Part shown: positions 42,794-50,358 of the stretch, in pieces
Position numbering within the stretch: position 1 is the stretch's first letter
Layout of the letters: the number at the start of each line of letters is the position of its first letter
Source of the DNA: a virus
Strand: one strand, 5' to 3'
Virus record (IMG/VR): IMGVR_UViG_3300021963_000021
Coordinates: 62,001 to 126,000 of that record
Length of the DNA stretch: 64,000 nt
The notes under the pieces: generated by a model
Told to the model about the DNA's origin: nothing
What the model saw: only the letters and a program-made list of their open reading frames with translations
Database searches by the model: none
Program-made: the position numbers and the translations under genes

Positions 42794-44047
42794 TTATCCA
42801 GCAGCGCCTGGAGCAGAAACCTTCTTCAGCATGTTCATGACCTTAGTTGTTGTCTGAGGATCAGCTTTTATCAATGCTGTGAACGCAGTTGCCAATGCCT
42901 GCTGTTGTTTCATAGATAGATTGCCACCGGTCATAACAGCTTTAACAGAAGTCTGTAGTAGACTTGGATCAACACCTGGTAACAGTTGAGCCATTTGTCT
43001 AGCATTTAGAGAACCTTCAACATCGCCACTGCCACCATCAGCTCCGCCGAGGCTTCCTGTGTTACCGCCAGCTGCCTGTGAAAAGCCCTGAGCAAATTTG
43101 CCCATCATGCCTTGTTTTGGTTTGTCTTGATCTAGACCCGGAGTTGTGCCTGAAGCACCTGTGTTGATGTTCTGACCTGCGCCTAGCTTGTAACTATCTT
43201 GTACAGCACGTAACAGTGCTTGGTCAATGATAGAACTTGGTAATACTTTTACATCGCCTTCTTCATCTAGTTCCATGTTTTCTAGATCTAGATTTTCAAA
43301 TGCTTTACCAAACTTGGCTTTAGCTGCTTTAAACCCACCACCTGTGGTTGCGCCTACGCCCTGTTTGGCTTTGAGTTTAGCTTTAAGATCAGCTTGTGGA
43401 TTTGCCGGCGCAGCAGCAGCTGGCTCAGCAGCAGTAGCGGCAGTTGAACCGCCAACACCTGCCAGTGATTTGATCCTTGCCAATGGATCAGTTGTTGTGC
43501 TTGGTACACCTGTTGGCACTGGATTTCCACTAGGATCAGTAACGCTGACATTGGCTTTGGGCGCAAATCCAGCAGGAGTATCTGCGGCTCCGCCGCCCGC
43601 GGCAGGAGTTTCTCCACCTGGTGGTACTTCGATATTACCAGTAGGTTCGATTTTTTGTTGAGCATCGCCACCGGCAGCAGCTTTTTTCTGTGCCATCCTG
43701 TCGCGGAATGCTGAAATGTTTGAAGAACCTTTGCCTAGAACTCCTGTTGGAGCACCAGCGTCATGACCTGCTATAATCTTTTCTACGCCCTGTGTAGGAT
43801 ATCCACTTTGTTGTAAGAACATCATCAACGCTTCGGAATTAGGTTGTTGTCCTGTTTTACCTAGGTACCTATTAAACTCTTTTCTAAGAGCAATAGCATC
43901 GTTACCAGCATCTAATACACCAGTTGATTTACTGTGTCCTAGCTTAGACGCTATTTTGCGTCCAGCACGACCAAATACTCCCATACCTGCGGGTGCTTCG
44001 TCAAGTTGTTGTAATTCAGATTCTGTTATAACGTCGTGGATTTTCAT
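42794..44047 (-). CDS. Putative head-core/internal protein, low-complexity (417 aa)
   Basis: The N-terminus MKIHDVITESELQQLDEAPA contains I-T-E and L-D-E triplets that fit the gp21 cleavage rule (I/L-x-E). Residues ~115-270 are Ala/Gly/Pro-rich linker (AAAAPANPQADLKAKLKAKQ), followed by LPSSIIDQALLRAVQDSYKLG and a C-terminal helical segment (SLLQTSVKAVMTGGNLSMKQ). Short 'MKI-x-D-x-x-x-E' leaders are common on T4-like marine phage proteins that I suspect are packaged and processed. No enzyme domain is visible. It converges on and abuts the gene 26 extension. A late box lies 26 nt upstream. An internal virion protein is my inference. Confidence 0.6.
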   Translation of the reverse strand: MKIHDVITESELQQLDEAPAGMGVFGRAGRKIASKLGHSKSTGVLDAGNDAIALRKEFNRYLGKTGQQPNSEALMMFLQQSGYPTQGVEKIIAGHDAGAPTGVLGKGSSNISAFRDRMAQKKAAAGGDAQQKIEPTGNIEVPPGGETPAAGGGAADTPAGFAPKANVSVTDPSGNPVPTGVPSTTTDPLARIKSLAGVGGSTAATAAEPAAAAPANPQADLKAKLKAKQGVGATTGGGFKAAKAKFGKAFENLDLENMELDEEGDVKVLPSSIIDQALLRAVQDSYKLGAGQNINTGASGTTPGLDQDKPKQGMMGKFAQGFSQAAGGNTGSLGGADGGSGDVEGSLNARQMAQLLPGVDPSLLQTSVKAVMTGGNLSMKQQQALATAFTALIKADPQTTTKVMNMLKKVSAPGAAG

Positions 44048-44072
44048 TTGTCAATTCCTAAAAGCGATATCT

Positions 44073-44080
44073 TATTTATT
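44073..44080 (-). promoter_or_regulatory. T4-type late promoter box (AATAAATA)
   Basis: The minus strand reads AATAAATA, 26 nt upstream of the 417-aa gene starting at 44047. Confidence 0.6.
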
Positions 44081-44087
44081 CTTATAA

Positions 44088-44114
44088 GAGCGAGACAAGC
44101 TCGCTCGTGTTTTT
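44088..44114 (+). terminator. Plus-strand terminator-like hairpin 1
   Basis: A perfect 7-bp stem GAGCGAG/CTCGCTC with a 5-nt loop is followed by GTGTTTTT on the plus strand. No plus-strand gene ends nearby except the gene 26 extension 1.3 kb upstream, so it would stop antisense transcription across the 417-aa gene. Confidence 0.5.
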
Positions 44115-44137
44115 CGCTTTCGCTCAAACACTTTTTT
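44107..44137 (+). terminator. Plus-strand terminator-like hairpin 2
   Basis: GTGTTT pairs with AAACAC (44107-44112 and 44126-44131) and is followed directly by six T on the plus strand. It overlaps the tail of hairpin 1, giving two terminator candidates in tandem. Confidence 0.5.
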
Positions 44138-44543
44138 ATTTCTTAATATTATTTAATCTTAGATGCGAAGCATTAAGTATTATCTAGATTGTTCAGTCAC
44201 ACTTAGCCCGTTGCCGGGCTAAAAAAACTGAGCATTATCTGAGTTGCACAGTCACACAGCAGTAGAGCATTACAGAGGCGGTTGTCCGGTACCTCGAGCT
44301 CCGTCTTATCACAACGGCGGTATACGCAAATCTGCTATCACTAGCGTATACGTAGGGTTTTTCTCCCTTCTTTTTGCCTATATTAACTCCGTTCAAACAG
44401 CAAAACCGCAGGCGAATTTGCGATCGTGGTCCTGTTAAGGATACTTGCTGAGCACTTTTAGCGGCGAAAAGATTTCCGTCCCTCTTGTTATCGAGTTGTC
44501 ACTGGGCGCACGATGTTAGCCTGCGCTAGCTAAAAATCCGCTT

Positions 44544-44978
44544 TTATTTTGCCTTTTTATGTTCTTCTAGACGCTGTCTAAGTATGTTTGAGCCGCCAAC
44601 TCTGACGTTTATAATGCCATTATAATAGTCATCTGTTTCTAAAACTCTGCGCTCGAACTGCTCTCTAGCTTCAAGATAGCTCATTTCTGCCTTGGATTTA
44701 CAAAGATAAAGTATTTCTCTAGTGAAGTTTTCCGGACCTAATGCTTGGACGTCTGCGTTTAACCTATCAGATGAGCCGAAATAGTCGCGCCAATCGCTTT
44801 CTACTACAGATCTTCTTTTAAGTTTTTTGCCTTTGAGTGGAGGTTTAGTACGTTTGAATTGTGCTAGTTTCTTGCCTATGTACTTTTGCCCGGATTTAAG
44901 ATTCGTGATGAGATAAACAAAGCCAATGTAGCCTTCGGGTATTTCTTCTACGGGTTGATTTTGATATGTCCAAAGCAC
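44544..44978 (-). CDS. GIY-YIG-like endonuclease (144 aa, GTG start)
   Basis: Residues 19-40, GFVYLITNLKSGQKYIGKK, match the GIY-YIG nuclease core in the variant VYLI...YIG form, and the following KRTKPPLKGKKLKRRSVVES, WRDYFGSSDRLNADVQ and ENFTREILYLC continue the pattern of T4-like phage GIY-YIG proteins. Free-standing enzymes of this kind are often homing-type nucleases, but a role in recombination or host DNA attack is also possible. The start is GTG at 44978, immediately after the TGA of the 76-aa gene (TGAGTG), which implies translational coupling. A structured non-coding region follows its 3' end. Confidence 0.8.
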   Translation of the reverse strand: MLWTYQNQPVEEIPEGYIGFVYLITNLKSGQKYIGKKLAQFKRTKPPLKGKKLKRRSVVESDWRDYFGSSDRLNADVQALGPENFTREILYLCKSKAEMSYLEAREQFERRVLETDDYYNGIINVRVGGSNILRQRLEEHKKAK

Positions 44979-45209
44979 TCACTTAGTTATTTTTGGTGGT
45001 CTGCCTAGTTTGCCTTTTCTGGCTGCTTTACGTTCTTGCCTTTTGTTTTGTATCTCTACTCGCCTTGTGCTTGCCTCATTGCGTATTTCTGAAAGCCAAT
45101 ATCGTGCCTTAATAGCTGCTTCGTCTGAGCCTCTGTATTCAAAGCGTTCCTGCCACTTAAAGTATTCTTGGAACGCTTTGATCATTCGATCGTGTGTTTC
45201 TGTGGTCAT
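44979..45209 (-). CDS. Small basic protein with AT-hook-like tail (76 aa)
   Basis: The N-terminal part is helical (MTTETHDRMIKAFQEYFKWQ, RYWLSEIRNEASTRRVEIQ) and the C-terminus is a lysine/arginine-rich run ending KGKLGRPPKITK, with the GRP core of an AT-hook minor-groove binding motif. Its ATG overlaps the gp46 stop (ATGA, 45206-45209) and its stop touches the GTG of the GIY-YIG gene, so all three genes are coupled. An accessory DNA-binding role in recombination is inferred from the motif and neighbourhood; no specific family name is claimed. Confidence 0.7.
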   Translation of the reverse strand: MTTETHDRMIKAFQEYFKWQERFEYRGSDEAAIKARYWLSEIRNEASTRRVEIQNKRQERKAARKGKLGRPPKITK

Positions 45210-46984
45210 CCTACGATATCAATGTCATTACTGTAACTAGTAAAGCCATTTTCCTTGATAACTTTAAGAACTTGATTTACACGGCTGGTCAAATCATCTC
45301 TATGTGAAATCAAGAACACATTCTTATCACGCTCACGTGTCATTTTCTTAAGAACCGCAATAGAACTTTCAACACCGCTGGCATCCATGCCTGAATCAAC
45401 AAGCTCGTCGATAAACAACAGATTAATACTTTGGTATAGATTCTCCCAAACATCGCGGAATGCCCAGCTCATGCTTAGGATCAATCTATTGCGCTCACCT
45501 CTTGACAGATTATCAAAGTCTAGATCTTGTCCTAGCTGTGTGATTATCACAGTTAGATCGTTTTGGAACTCTACAGTATGTGGCAATCCGATGCGATCTA
45601 GATAGTAGGTTAATCTAGTATTGAGATAATTTAAGTTTTGATCAATAATACGTTTACGAACAAAACTGTCTTTACTGGTTAACAGCTTATGAAGGAACTC
45701 TTGGTGATCCTTAACACGGGTTAACTCATTGATTCTACCCCAATCAAGTTCCTGTACTGCTGTGTTTTTAAGTTCTTCTATCTGATCTTCGTAGGGATCA
45801 GCTTCAGCTATCTTGTTTGCCAGTTCTTTTTCAAGACCGCTAAGAGTATTCTTGTGATTATAAGCATCATCGATGCTGTCATAATGTACAACTGGCTGAT
45901 CTCCTACTTCGCCTAATAGGTCTAGTGCTTCTTTAAACGCAGTAATTTCGTCTTGATGCTCAGTAATACTTTCAGCGCAGTCACTGACCTGCTTGTTTTT
46001 AACAGTCAGCATCTCTTCGTGCTTGGTATCGTGTATGTCTTGACCGCAGCTATGGCACTTGTGTTCGGCCAATAGTGCTAGTTCTTTGTTAAGCTTCTCA
46101 AAGTTCTTTTGATCTTTATCTAACACAGCATTGCTCTTAGCGATTAATGCTAGAATGTTGTCTACTTCTTTCTTTTTCTTAGTCCATTCACTGAGATCTT
46201 TTTGTTTTGCGATCTCACTGTCAATATCAATAGTGCTTAGAACACGTATATTTTTTTCTAACTGTAGAATAACATCGCCTTTGGTAGATTGCCACAGGCG
46301 CTGTTTACGTTCTAGACTTTCGATGCTCTGTTGTACTTTTTCGTTTGATATCTTTACAGTTTCTAATCTAGTAGTTTCTGTTTGGATAAGATCTTTAGAA
46401 ATACGAATAGAATCTTTTAGCAGTTCTGCTTTTTCGCTTAGGATAGTTATACCTAGTAGCTGTTCTATGATAGCACGTTGATCGTTGGCTTTCATAGACA
46501 AAAACGGTTCAGTATACGTGTTTAGTGCCACAAGATGTTTAAACATTTCGTGACTCATACCAAACAGACGTTCTATTTCTTTTTGCGTTTCTCTGCTATC
46601 GCCCTGACTTTCGTCCTGATCGTCAGTTTCCATAGTTTCGCCGTTGACAGCAAACTTCAATAGGTTGGGCTTGCGTCCACGTTCGATATGATATTCTACA
46701 CCGTCCTTTTCAAAGGTCACGGTACACAGCATGCCTTTGCCGTTGATCTTGTTAACAAGATTATCTTTTTTGATGTTAGTTAACGCTGTGCCGTAGATAG
46801 CATAGCTCAACCCGTTAATGATAGTAGTTTTACCTGTGCCATTACGAGCTCCGCTGTCATCTCCGCCTAGATCTAGGTTTTCGCCTAGCACTAACGTTAG
46901 TTGCCCCTTGTCAAAGTCTATGGCTTGGGTCTGATTGCCCACACTCATAAAGTTTTTAACTGTTAGATTTTTAATTTTTATCAT
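45206..46984 (-). CDS. 46: Recombination endonuclease subunit gp46 (SbcC/Rad50-like)
   Basis: The 592-aa ABC-type ATPase has a Walker A (GARNGTGKT, residues 45-53) in an expanded N-terminal loop, long coiled coils flanking a zinc hook CHSCGQ at ~307-312, the ABC signature LSRGERNRL at ~490 and Walker B INLLFIDELVD at ~520. With gp47 it resects DNA ends for recombination-dependent replication in the cytoplasm. Its start overlaps the gp47 stop by 4 nt (ATGA, 46981-46984), ensuring balanced synthesis. The key motifs are intact. Confidence 0.95.
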   Translation of the reverse strand: MIKIKNLTVKNFMSVGNQTQAIDFDKGQLTLVLGENLDLGGDDSGARNGTGKTTIINGLSYAIYGTALTNIKKDNLVNKINGKGMLCTVTFEKDGVEYHIERGRKPNLLKFAVNGETMETDDQDESQGDSRETQKEIERLFGMSHEMFKHLVALNTYTEPFLSMKANDQRAIIEQLLGITILSEKAELLKDSIRISKDLIQTETTRLETVKISNEKVQQSIESLERKQRLWQSTKGDVILQLEKNIRVLSTIDIDSEIAKQKDLSEWTKKKKEVDNILALIAKSNAVLDKDQKNFEKLNKELALLAEHKCHSCGQDIHDTKHEEMLTVKNKQVSDCAESITEHQDEITAFKEALDLLGEVGDQPVVHYDSIDDAYNHKNTLSGLEKELANKIAEADPYEDQIEELKNTAVQELDWGRINELTRVKDHQEFLHKLLTSKDSFVRKRIIDQNLNYLNTRLTYYLDRIGLPHTVEFQNDLTVIITQLGQDLDFDNLSRGERNRLILSMSWAFRDVWENLYQSINLLFIDELVDSGMDASGVESSIAVLKKMTRERDKNVFLISHRDDLTSRVNQVLKVIKENGFTSYSNDIDIVG

Positions 46985-47994
46985 AGATGATTATAGATCT
47001 CCAACAATAGATTCTTGTCGTAGGTTTCTGAGTCAATAGATGTGATTTGATTGACTACGATAGTGTCAACACTTTCAAATTTAATATCTATAGGCTGTGC
47101 TGTAGTTGCGTCAATCTCTGCTTTCTCTGGGATTAACATCAATTCTCGCAGATTATACTGCGGCATAAATGTTTCTTTGATGAAGTTTGCTTCTTCAAAT
47201 GTAATGGGCAGGTCGATCGTAACACGACAATGCATCTTTTCACGTAACAATTGATCCGGCTTGTCGATGATTTGACTGAGTCTATAGGTTCTATAAACAG
47301 GCTGACCTGGCCATGTCTTGTATTCTGGAGTACCGCCCCATTCTAAAATCATCATACCTCGATCATCATCGCTGGCATCTGCGTAGTTGTGCGGAAACGC
47401 ATTACCGATATAGGTAATGTTGCCTTTGGTTTGGCGCTTATGGAAATGACCGCTGAACACATACTCTTGATTTACAAAGTGTTCTGATTGTAATTGTCCA
47501 TGATCGGGCATCTGTACCATTGCGTTCATATAGAACAACGGTAGTTCTAAGTGTGCGAACACATAGCGACTTTTAATCTTAGGTACAGTTTTCCACTCAT
47601 CACCTACTAGCCAAGGCATGATAGTAACATCGCCTTCTGTAAGCGTTTCTTTGATAGGAACCACGTTTGGAAACAGGCGCATAAACTCGACAGAGTTGAT
47701 TTCACGTTTGTCTTTATAGAACAAATCGTGATTGCCTAGTATAAAATATACTTTTTCAAAGCTCTGACTTAACCGTTCTAGATTTGAAACAGTATAGTTC
47801 ATAGTACTAACATCGGTGGTCGCACGATTATGATGCCAATCTCCTAGGAAAATGGCAGTTTCGCAACCTTCTGCTTTGGCTGTGTCACAGAACCAATTTA
47901 CAAAATCTTCACAGTCCTGATTGTGTGTTCGGCTTCCTGACTTAAGACCAAAGTGTATATCTGTAAAACACGCAACTTTTTTGAATAACGGCAT
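46981..47994 (-). CDS. 47: Recombination endonuclease subunit gp47 (SbcD/Mre11-like)
   Basis: The 337-aa metallophosphoesterase carries the Mre11 motifs in order: FTDIHFG (Asp12, His14), FLGDWHHN (51-56), ILGNHD (87-90), a FAHLELP segment and FSGHFHKRQ. It is the nuclease partner of gp46. The ATG has GGAGA upstream and is preceded by a near-perfect sigma70 promoter (48012-48041), consistent with early expression before gp55-dependent late transcription. The downstream gene overlaps it by 4 nt. Confidence 0.95.
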   Translation of the reverse strand: MPLFKKVACFTDIHFGLKSGSRTHNQDCEDFVNWFCDTAKAEGCETAIFLGDWHHNRATTDVSTMNYTVSNLERLSQSFEKVYFILGNHDLFYKDKREINSVEFMRLFPNVVPIKETLTEGDVTIMPWLVGDEWKTVPKIKSRYVFAHLELPLFYMNAMVQMPDHGQLQSEHFVNQEYVFSGHFHKRQTKGNITYIGNAFPHNYADASDDDRGMMILEWGGTPEYKTWPGQPVYRTYRLSQIIDKPDQLLREKMHCRVTIDLPITFEEANFIKETFMPQYNLRELMLIPEKAEIDATTAQPIDIKFESVDTIVVNQITSIDSETYDKNLLLEIYNHL

Positions 47995-48011
47995 TATGAG
48001 TCTCCATGATT

Positions 48012-48041
48012 ATTATAGGCATATTTCATATGCTGTGTCAA
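48012..48041 (-). promoter_or_regulatory. Consensus sigma70-type early promoter for genes 47/46
   Basis: On the minus strand, TTGACA (48036-48041) and TATAAT (48012-48017) are both exact and are separated by 18 bp. The spacer contains a perfect palindrome, GCATAT-gaa-ATATGC (48019-48033). The -35 box overlaps the gp55 stop codon. Confidence 0.85.
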
Positions 48042-48895
48042 TCATCAGTTCCCCATTCTGTAGCAGCTGGCAGCGTTGTTATTACTGCGGTTGCGTTAGG
48101 ATCCTTGCCACTGTTCTGACGAGTCCAACTTGGATTCATACCGTTCATTTCAAGGATATCGTCTCGAATGTTTTGATTGCGTTTTTCGATGTTGATGATG
48201 CGAACAAAACTATTGGTAACAGCAGCGGTATAGTAGGCAAAAGGATTATTAGATTTGCTTTCATCAAACTGTAGACCAATTTGTGTCAGCTGTAGAATAG
48301 CCTGCCCCTTCATCTCGTCGTTATAGGTGTAGCCACGGACGTTGCCACGAGTGGCATATCGTTCGCACAGCTTGATAAACATCCTAGCTAGGTTATCGGT
48401 CATTCGCCCGTGATCCTTGCTAAAGTGTCCATTTTGTAATCCGCCCTTCCAATGACTCTTTCCTACACAGATCAAGTTGTCATTCTCGTCAAACTTCCAA
48501 TGCTGGAATGGAGGAAAGTTAACTTTCTCGTGACTGTCAGCTGTGCTTTTGACAGTCTTCTTGCGCCCAGGTGCTAATGGAATATGTTCCCAACTGATAA
48601 TTCTAAAAACTAAATCAGTTTTGGCAACTTTTTTATAATCAACTTCGTAGTCTTTAGCAGAAGGTTTCTTTTCAGTTAGCTGTGCTCTTTGGTGTGCTTC
48701 TTTGCTGAGTTTGGCAGCTTTGTTACGTTTAGCTTCTGCCACAGTCCTGATGTTAATTTTTTCTAAACTAGGCAGAATTATGTCATAATCAGCGTATTCT
48801 GGCTGTGTATAAGAACAATAAGTGTTCTTGCTGCGGTGTATTTCTAGTAATAAATCTTTGTTAGTTAGGTACTTTATTTTCGGTTGTATGGTCAT
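48038..48895 (-). CDS. 55: Late-transcription sigma factor gp55 (with internal insertion)
   Basis: The start is ATG 48895 (MTIQPKIKYLTNKDLLLEIH) with TGAGGA at good spacing; an upstream in-frame ATG at 48928 is less likely. The N-terminal YLTNKDLLLEI matches the T4 gp55 N-terminal helix, and YNDEMKGQAILQLTQIGLQF then NPFAYYTAAVTNSFVRIINI match its sigma2-like core. Between them (residues ~30-160) is a ~130-residue charged insertion absent from T4 gp55 (185 aa). gp55 redirects host RNA polymerase to TATAAATA late promoters, many of which are visible in this window. It lies 43 nt upstream of gp47 on the same strand. Confidence 0.88.
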   Translation of the reverse strand: MTIQPKIKYLTNKDLLLEIHRSKNTYCSYTQPEYADYDIILPSLEKINIRTVAEAKRNKAAKLSKEAHQRAQLTEKKPSAKDYEVDYKKVAKTDLVFRIISWEHIPLAPGRKKTVKSTADSHEKVNFPPFQHWKFDENDNLICVGKSHWKGGLQNGHFSKDHGRMTDNLARMFIKLCERYATRGNVRGYTYNDEMKGQAILQLTQIGLQFDESKSNNPFAYYTAAVTNSFVRIINIEKRNQNIRDDILEMNGMNPSWTRQNSGKDPNATAVITTLPAATEWGTDD

Positions 48896-48939
48896 TAATG
48901 GTTCCTCAGAATACTTATATAATAGCACATTTTTAAGGA

Positions 48940-48947
48940 AATAAATA
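48940..48947 (+). promoter_or_regulatory. T4-type late promoter box (AATAAATA)
   Basis: The plus strand reads AATAAATA, 20 nt upstream of the tail-tube cap gene at 48967, in the divergent gap with gp55. It would start the baseplate operon. Confidence 0.6.
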
Positions 48948-48966
48948 GACTAAAGGATACCAAAAT

Positions 48967-50049
48967 ATGCCATTACCGACCAGTGCGCCGTCAGCGGCAG
49001 GCACAACAACAGTGATAAACAATGTTCCTGGAACCTCAGGTTACACGGGTTCCTATACCTTTATTGATCCGGGAGGCAATTATCCTCAAGCAGCTCTTGA
49101 AGCACAGGTCAATAAAACTGCCGGAGGTATCGGCAGTAATAATTTGCAAAAACCAAAGAAAGGCAGTGGCTTTGGAGTTAATTTACCAGACTTTTCTGGA
49201 TTAGATAGAGCACTAGGTGCGCTCGGTGCGGCTATCGCTATTGGACAGACAATAATGAGTATTCCATCTATTGTCATGGGTACCATTAATAATTTTAAAG
49301 CAATAGGAAATAATCTTTATAGAACACTTGAGGGTGTTTTATCGATACCTAGTCAGCTAGGACAATCAGCTAAAAACGCATTTAACCCAGAGTATTATAC
49401 ATTTTCTGATAAAAATAATCAAGATTGGCGTGTGAGAATTAACACGAACTTTAGTATATTGTCAGGTGGCAGACTGGACCATCCTTTCGAACTGCTGAAA
49501 AAAACAAATGGTATGGTATTTCCACTAACACCGAATATCACAGTAACACATAAGGCATCTTATACAACAGTTGAACCAGTTCACAACAATTTTGCTTTTC
49601 AAGGATATAAATCCAGTAACGTAGATGACATCACAATCAGCTGCGACTTTCCAGTTAACTCGTATTATGATGGACGATATTGGATAGCTGCTACAAACTT
49701 TTTAAAAAGCGCAACAAAAATGTTCTACGGCCAAAGTTCTCCTCAGGGTAATCCGCCTATAGTCTGCCAACTGAGCGGATACGGAGCACACGTTTTCAAT
49801 GACATCCCCGTAGTGATAAAAAGCTATCAAGTTGAACTCAAAGATAATGTTCAATATAAGATGATCGGAGCAACAGAAGCTATGGGACTTTCAAAGGACA
49901 TGGGAAATTTTGTAGCAGATAAGAATGTCACATGGGTTCCTATGAACAGCACAATAACTGTAGTTGTTTCTCCAGTTTACAATAGAGAAAAACTAAGACA
50001 GTTTAGTTTACAAGATTATTCCGCTGGCGGCACCAAAGGAGTTCTATAA
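48967..50049 (+). CDS. 48: Baseplate tail-tube cap protein (gp48/gp54-like)
   Basis: The 360-aa protein has a Gly/Pro-rich N-terminus, a hydrophobic stretch at ~83-105 (ALGALGAAIAIGQTIMSIPS) and a beta-rich C-terminal half (VFPLTPNITVTHKASYTTVE, HNNFAFQGYKSSNVDDITIS, WIAATNFLKSATKMFYG). This C-terminal pattern is found in the tube-cap proteins of T4-like marine phages, located just before gp53. T4 gp48 is similar in length (364 aa). It would sit on the gp27/gp5 hub and start tube polymerisation. Its stop overlaps the gp53 start (TAATG). Confidence is moderate because gp48 and gp54 are related. Confidence 0.7.
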   Translation: MPLPTSAPSAAGTTTVINNVPGTSGYTGSYTFIDPGGNYPQAALEAQVNKTAGGIGSNNLQKPKKGSGFGVNLPDFSGLDRALGALGAAIAIGQTIMSIPSIVMGTINNFKAIGNNLYRTLEGVLSIPSQLGQSAKNAFNPEYYTFSDKNNQDWRVRINTNFSILSGGRLDHPFELLKKTNGMVFPLTPNITVTHKASYTTVEPVHNNFAFQGYKSSNVDDITISCDFPVNSYYDGRYWIAATNFLKSATKMFYGQSSPQGNPPIVCQLSGYGAHVFNDIPVVIKSYQVELKDNVQYKMIGATEAMGLSKDMGNFVADKNVTWVPMNSTITVVVSPVYNREKLRQFSLQDYSAGGTKGVL

Positions 50050-50357
50050 TGGCAATAACTGAGTACGGAGTATTATCACCTTGGTACACTACTAAGATGA
50101 ACAGAAATTATCTAGAAGAATTAAATGTACGCTCTATACCTTTCTATGAATCAGATGAGGACTATGTTATAGAACCTCAGTATAAACATCGTCCGGATCT
50201 AGTTTCTTTTGATGCCTATGGTGATACCAAACTATGGTGGGTCATAGTTCAACGCAACATAGATATTTTAAAAGACCCTATCTATGATTTTGAGCCAGGA
50301 GTTACTATAAAAATCCCTAGGAAAGAAAATGTTCTACTAGCGTTAGGATTAACATAA
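50049..50357 (+). CDS. 53: Baseplate wedge protein gp53
   Basis: The 102-aa protein matches the conserved part of gp53: RPDLVSFDAYGDTKLWWVIV, then DIYDFEPGVTIKIP-like residues near the C-terminus, a LysM-like pattern. T4 gp53 is longer (196 aa), so this is a compact version. It helps join wedges around the hub during baseplate assembly. The ATG at 50049 overlaps the preceding stop codon, so it is translationally coupled to the tube-cap gene. The next gene follows after 1 nt. Confidence 0.8.
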   Translation: MAITEYGVLSPWYTTKMNRNYLEELNVRSIPFYESDEDYVIEPQYKHRPDLVSFDAYGDTKLWWVIVQRNIDILKDPIYDFEPGVTIKIPRKENVLLALGLT

Positions 50358-50358
50358 T

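Larger units (their letters stand above)
44048..44543 (-). other. Structured intergenic region of about 500 bp
   Basis: I see no convincing gene here. It contains a late box (44073-44080, minus), two plus-strand terminator-like hairpins (44088-44137), an 8-bp palindromic stem TTAGCCCG/CGGGCTAA (44203-44222), an imperfect 24-nt direct repeat (44179-44202 and 44233-44256, 19 of 24 matches) and a perfect 8-bp inverted repeat GTATACGC/GCGTATAC with a 16-nt loop (44320-44351). A plus-strand frame of 64 codons at 44244-44438 has no Shine-Dalgarno or recognisable content. A non-coding RNA or a replication/regulatory site is possible. Confidence 0.6.

Noticed and set aside
44203-44222. TTAGCCCG/CGGGCTAA hairpin as a terminator
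   Set aside because: It is followed by A on the plus strand and preceded by T on the minus strand, so no U tract follows the stem in either direction.
44288-44303. Run of overlapping restriction-site palindromes (GGTACC, CTCGAG, GAGCTC) suggesting vector polylinker
   Set aside because: The flanking sequence continues as ordinary phage-like DNA with no other cloning sites. It is probably coincidence, though assembly contamination cannot be formally excluded.
44250-44320. tRNA-like sequence (TAGAGCATTACAG, CTCGAGCTCC)
   Set aside because: I could not form a consistent cloverleaf: the anticodon and T stems do not pair and the T-loop consensus is missing.
44244-44438. 64-codon plus-strand ORF in the intergenic island
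   Set aside because: It has no Shine-Dalgarno or recognisable motif, and it contains inverted repeats; more likely chance in a non-coding region.
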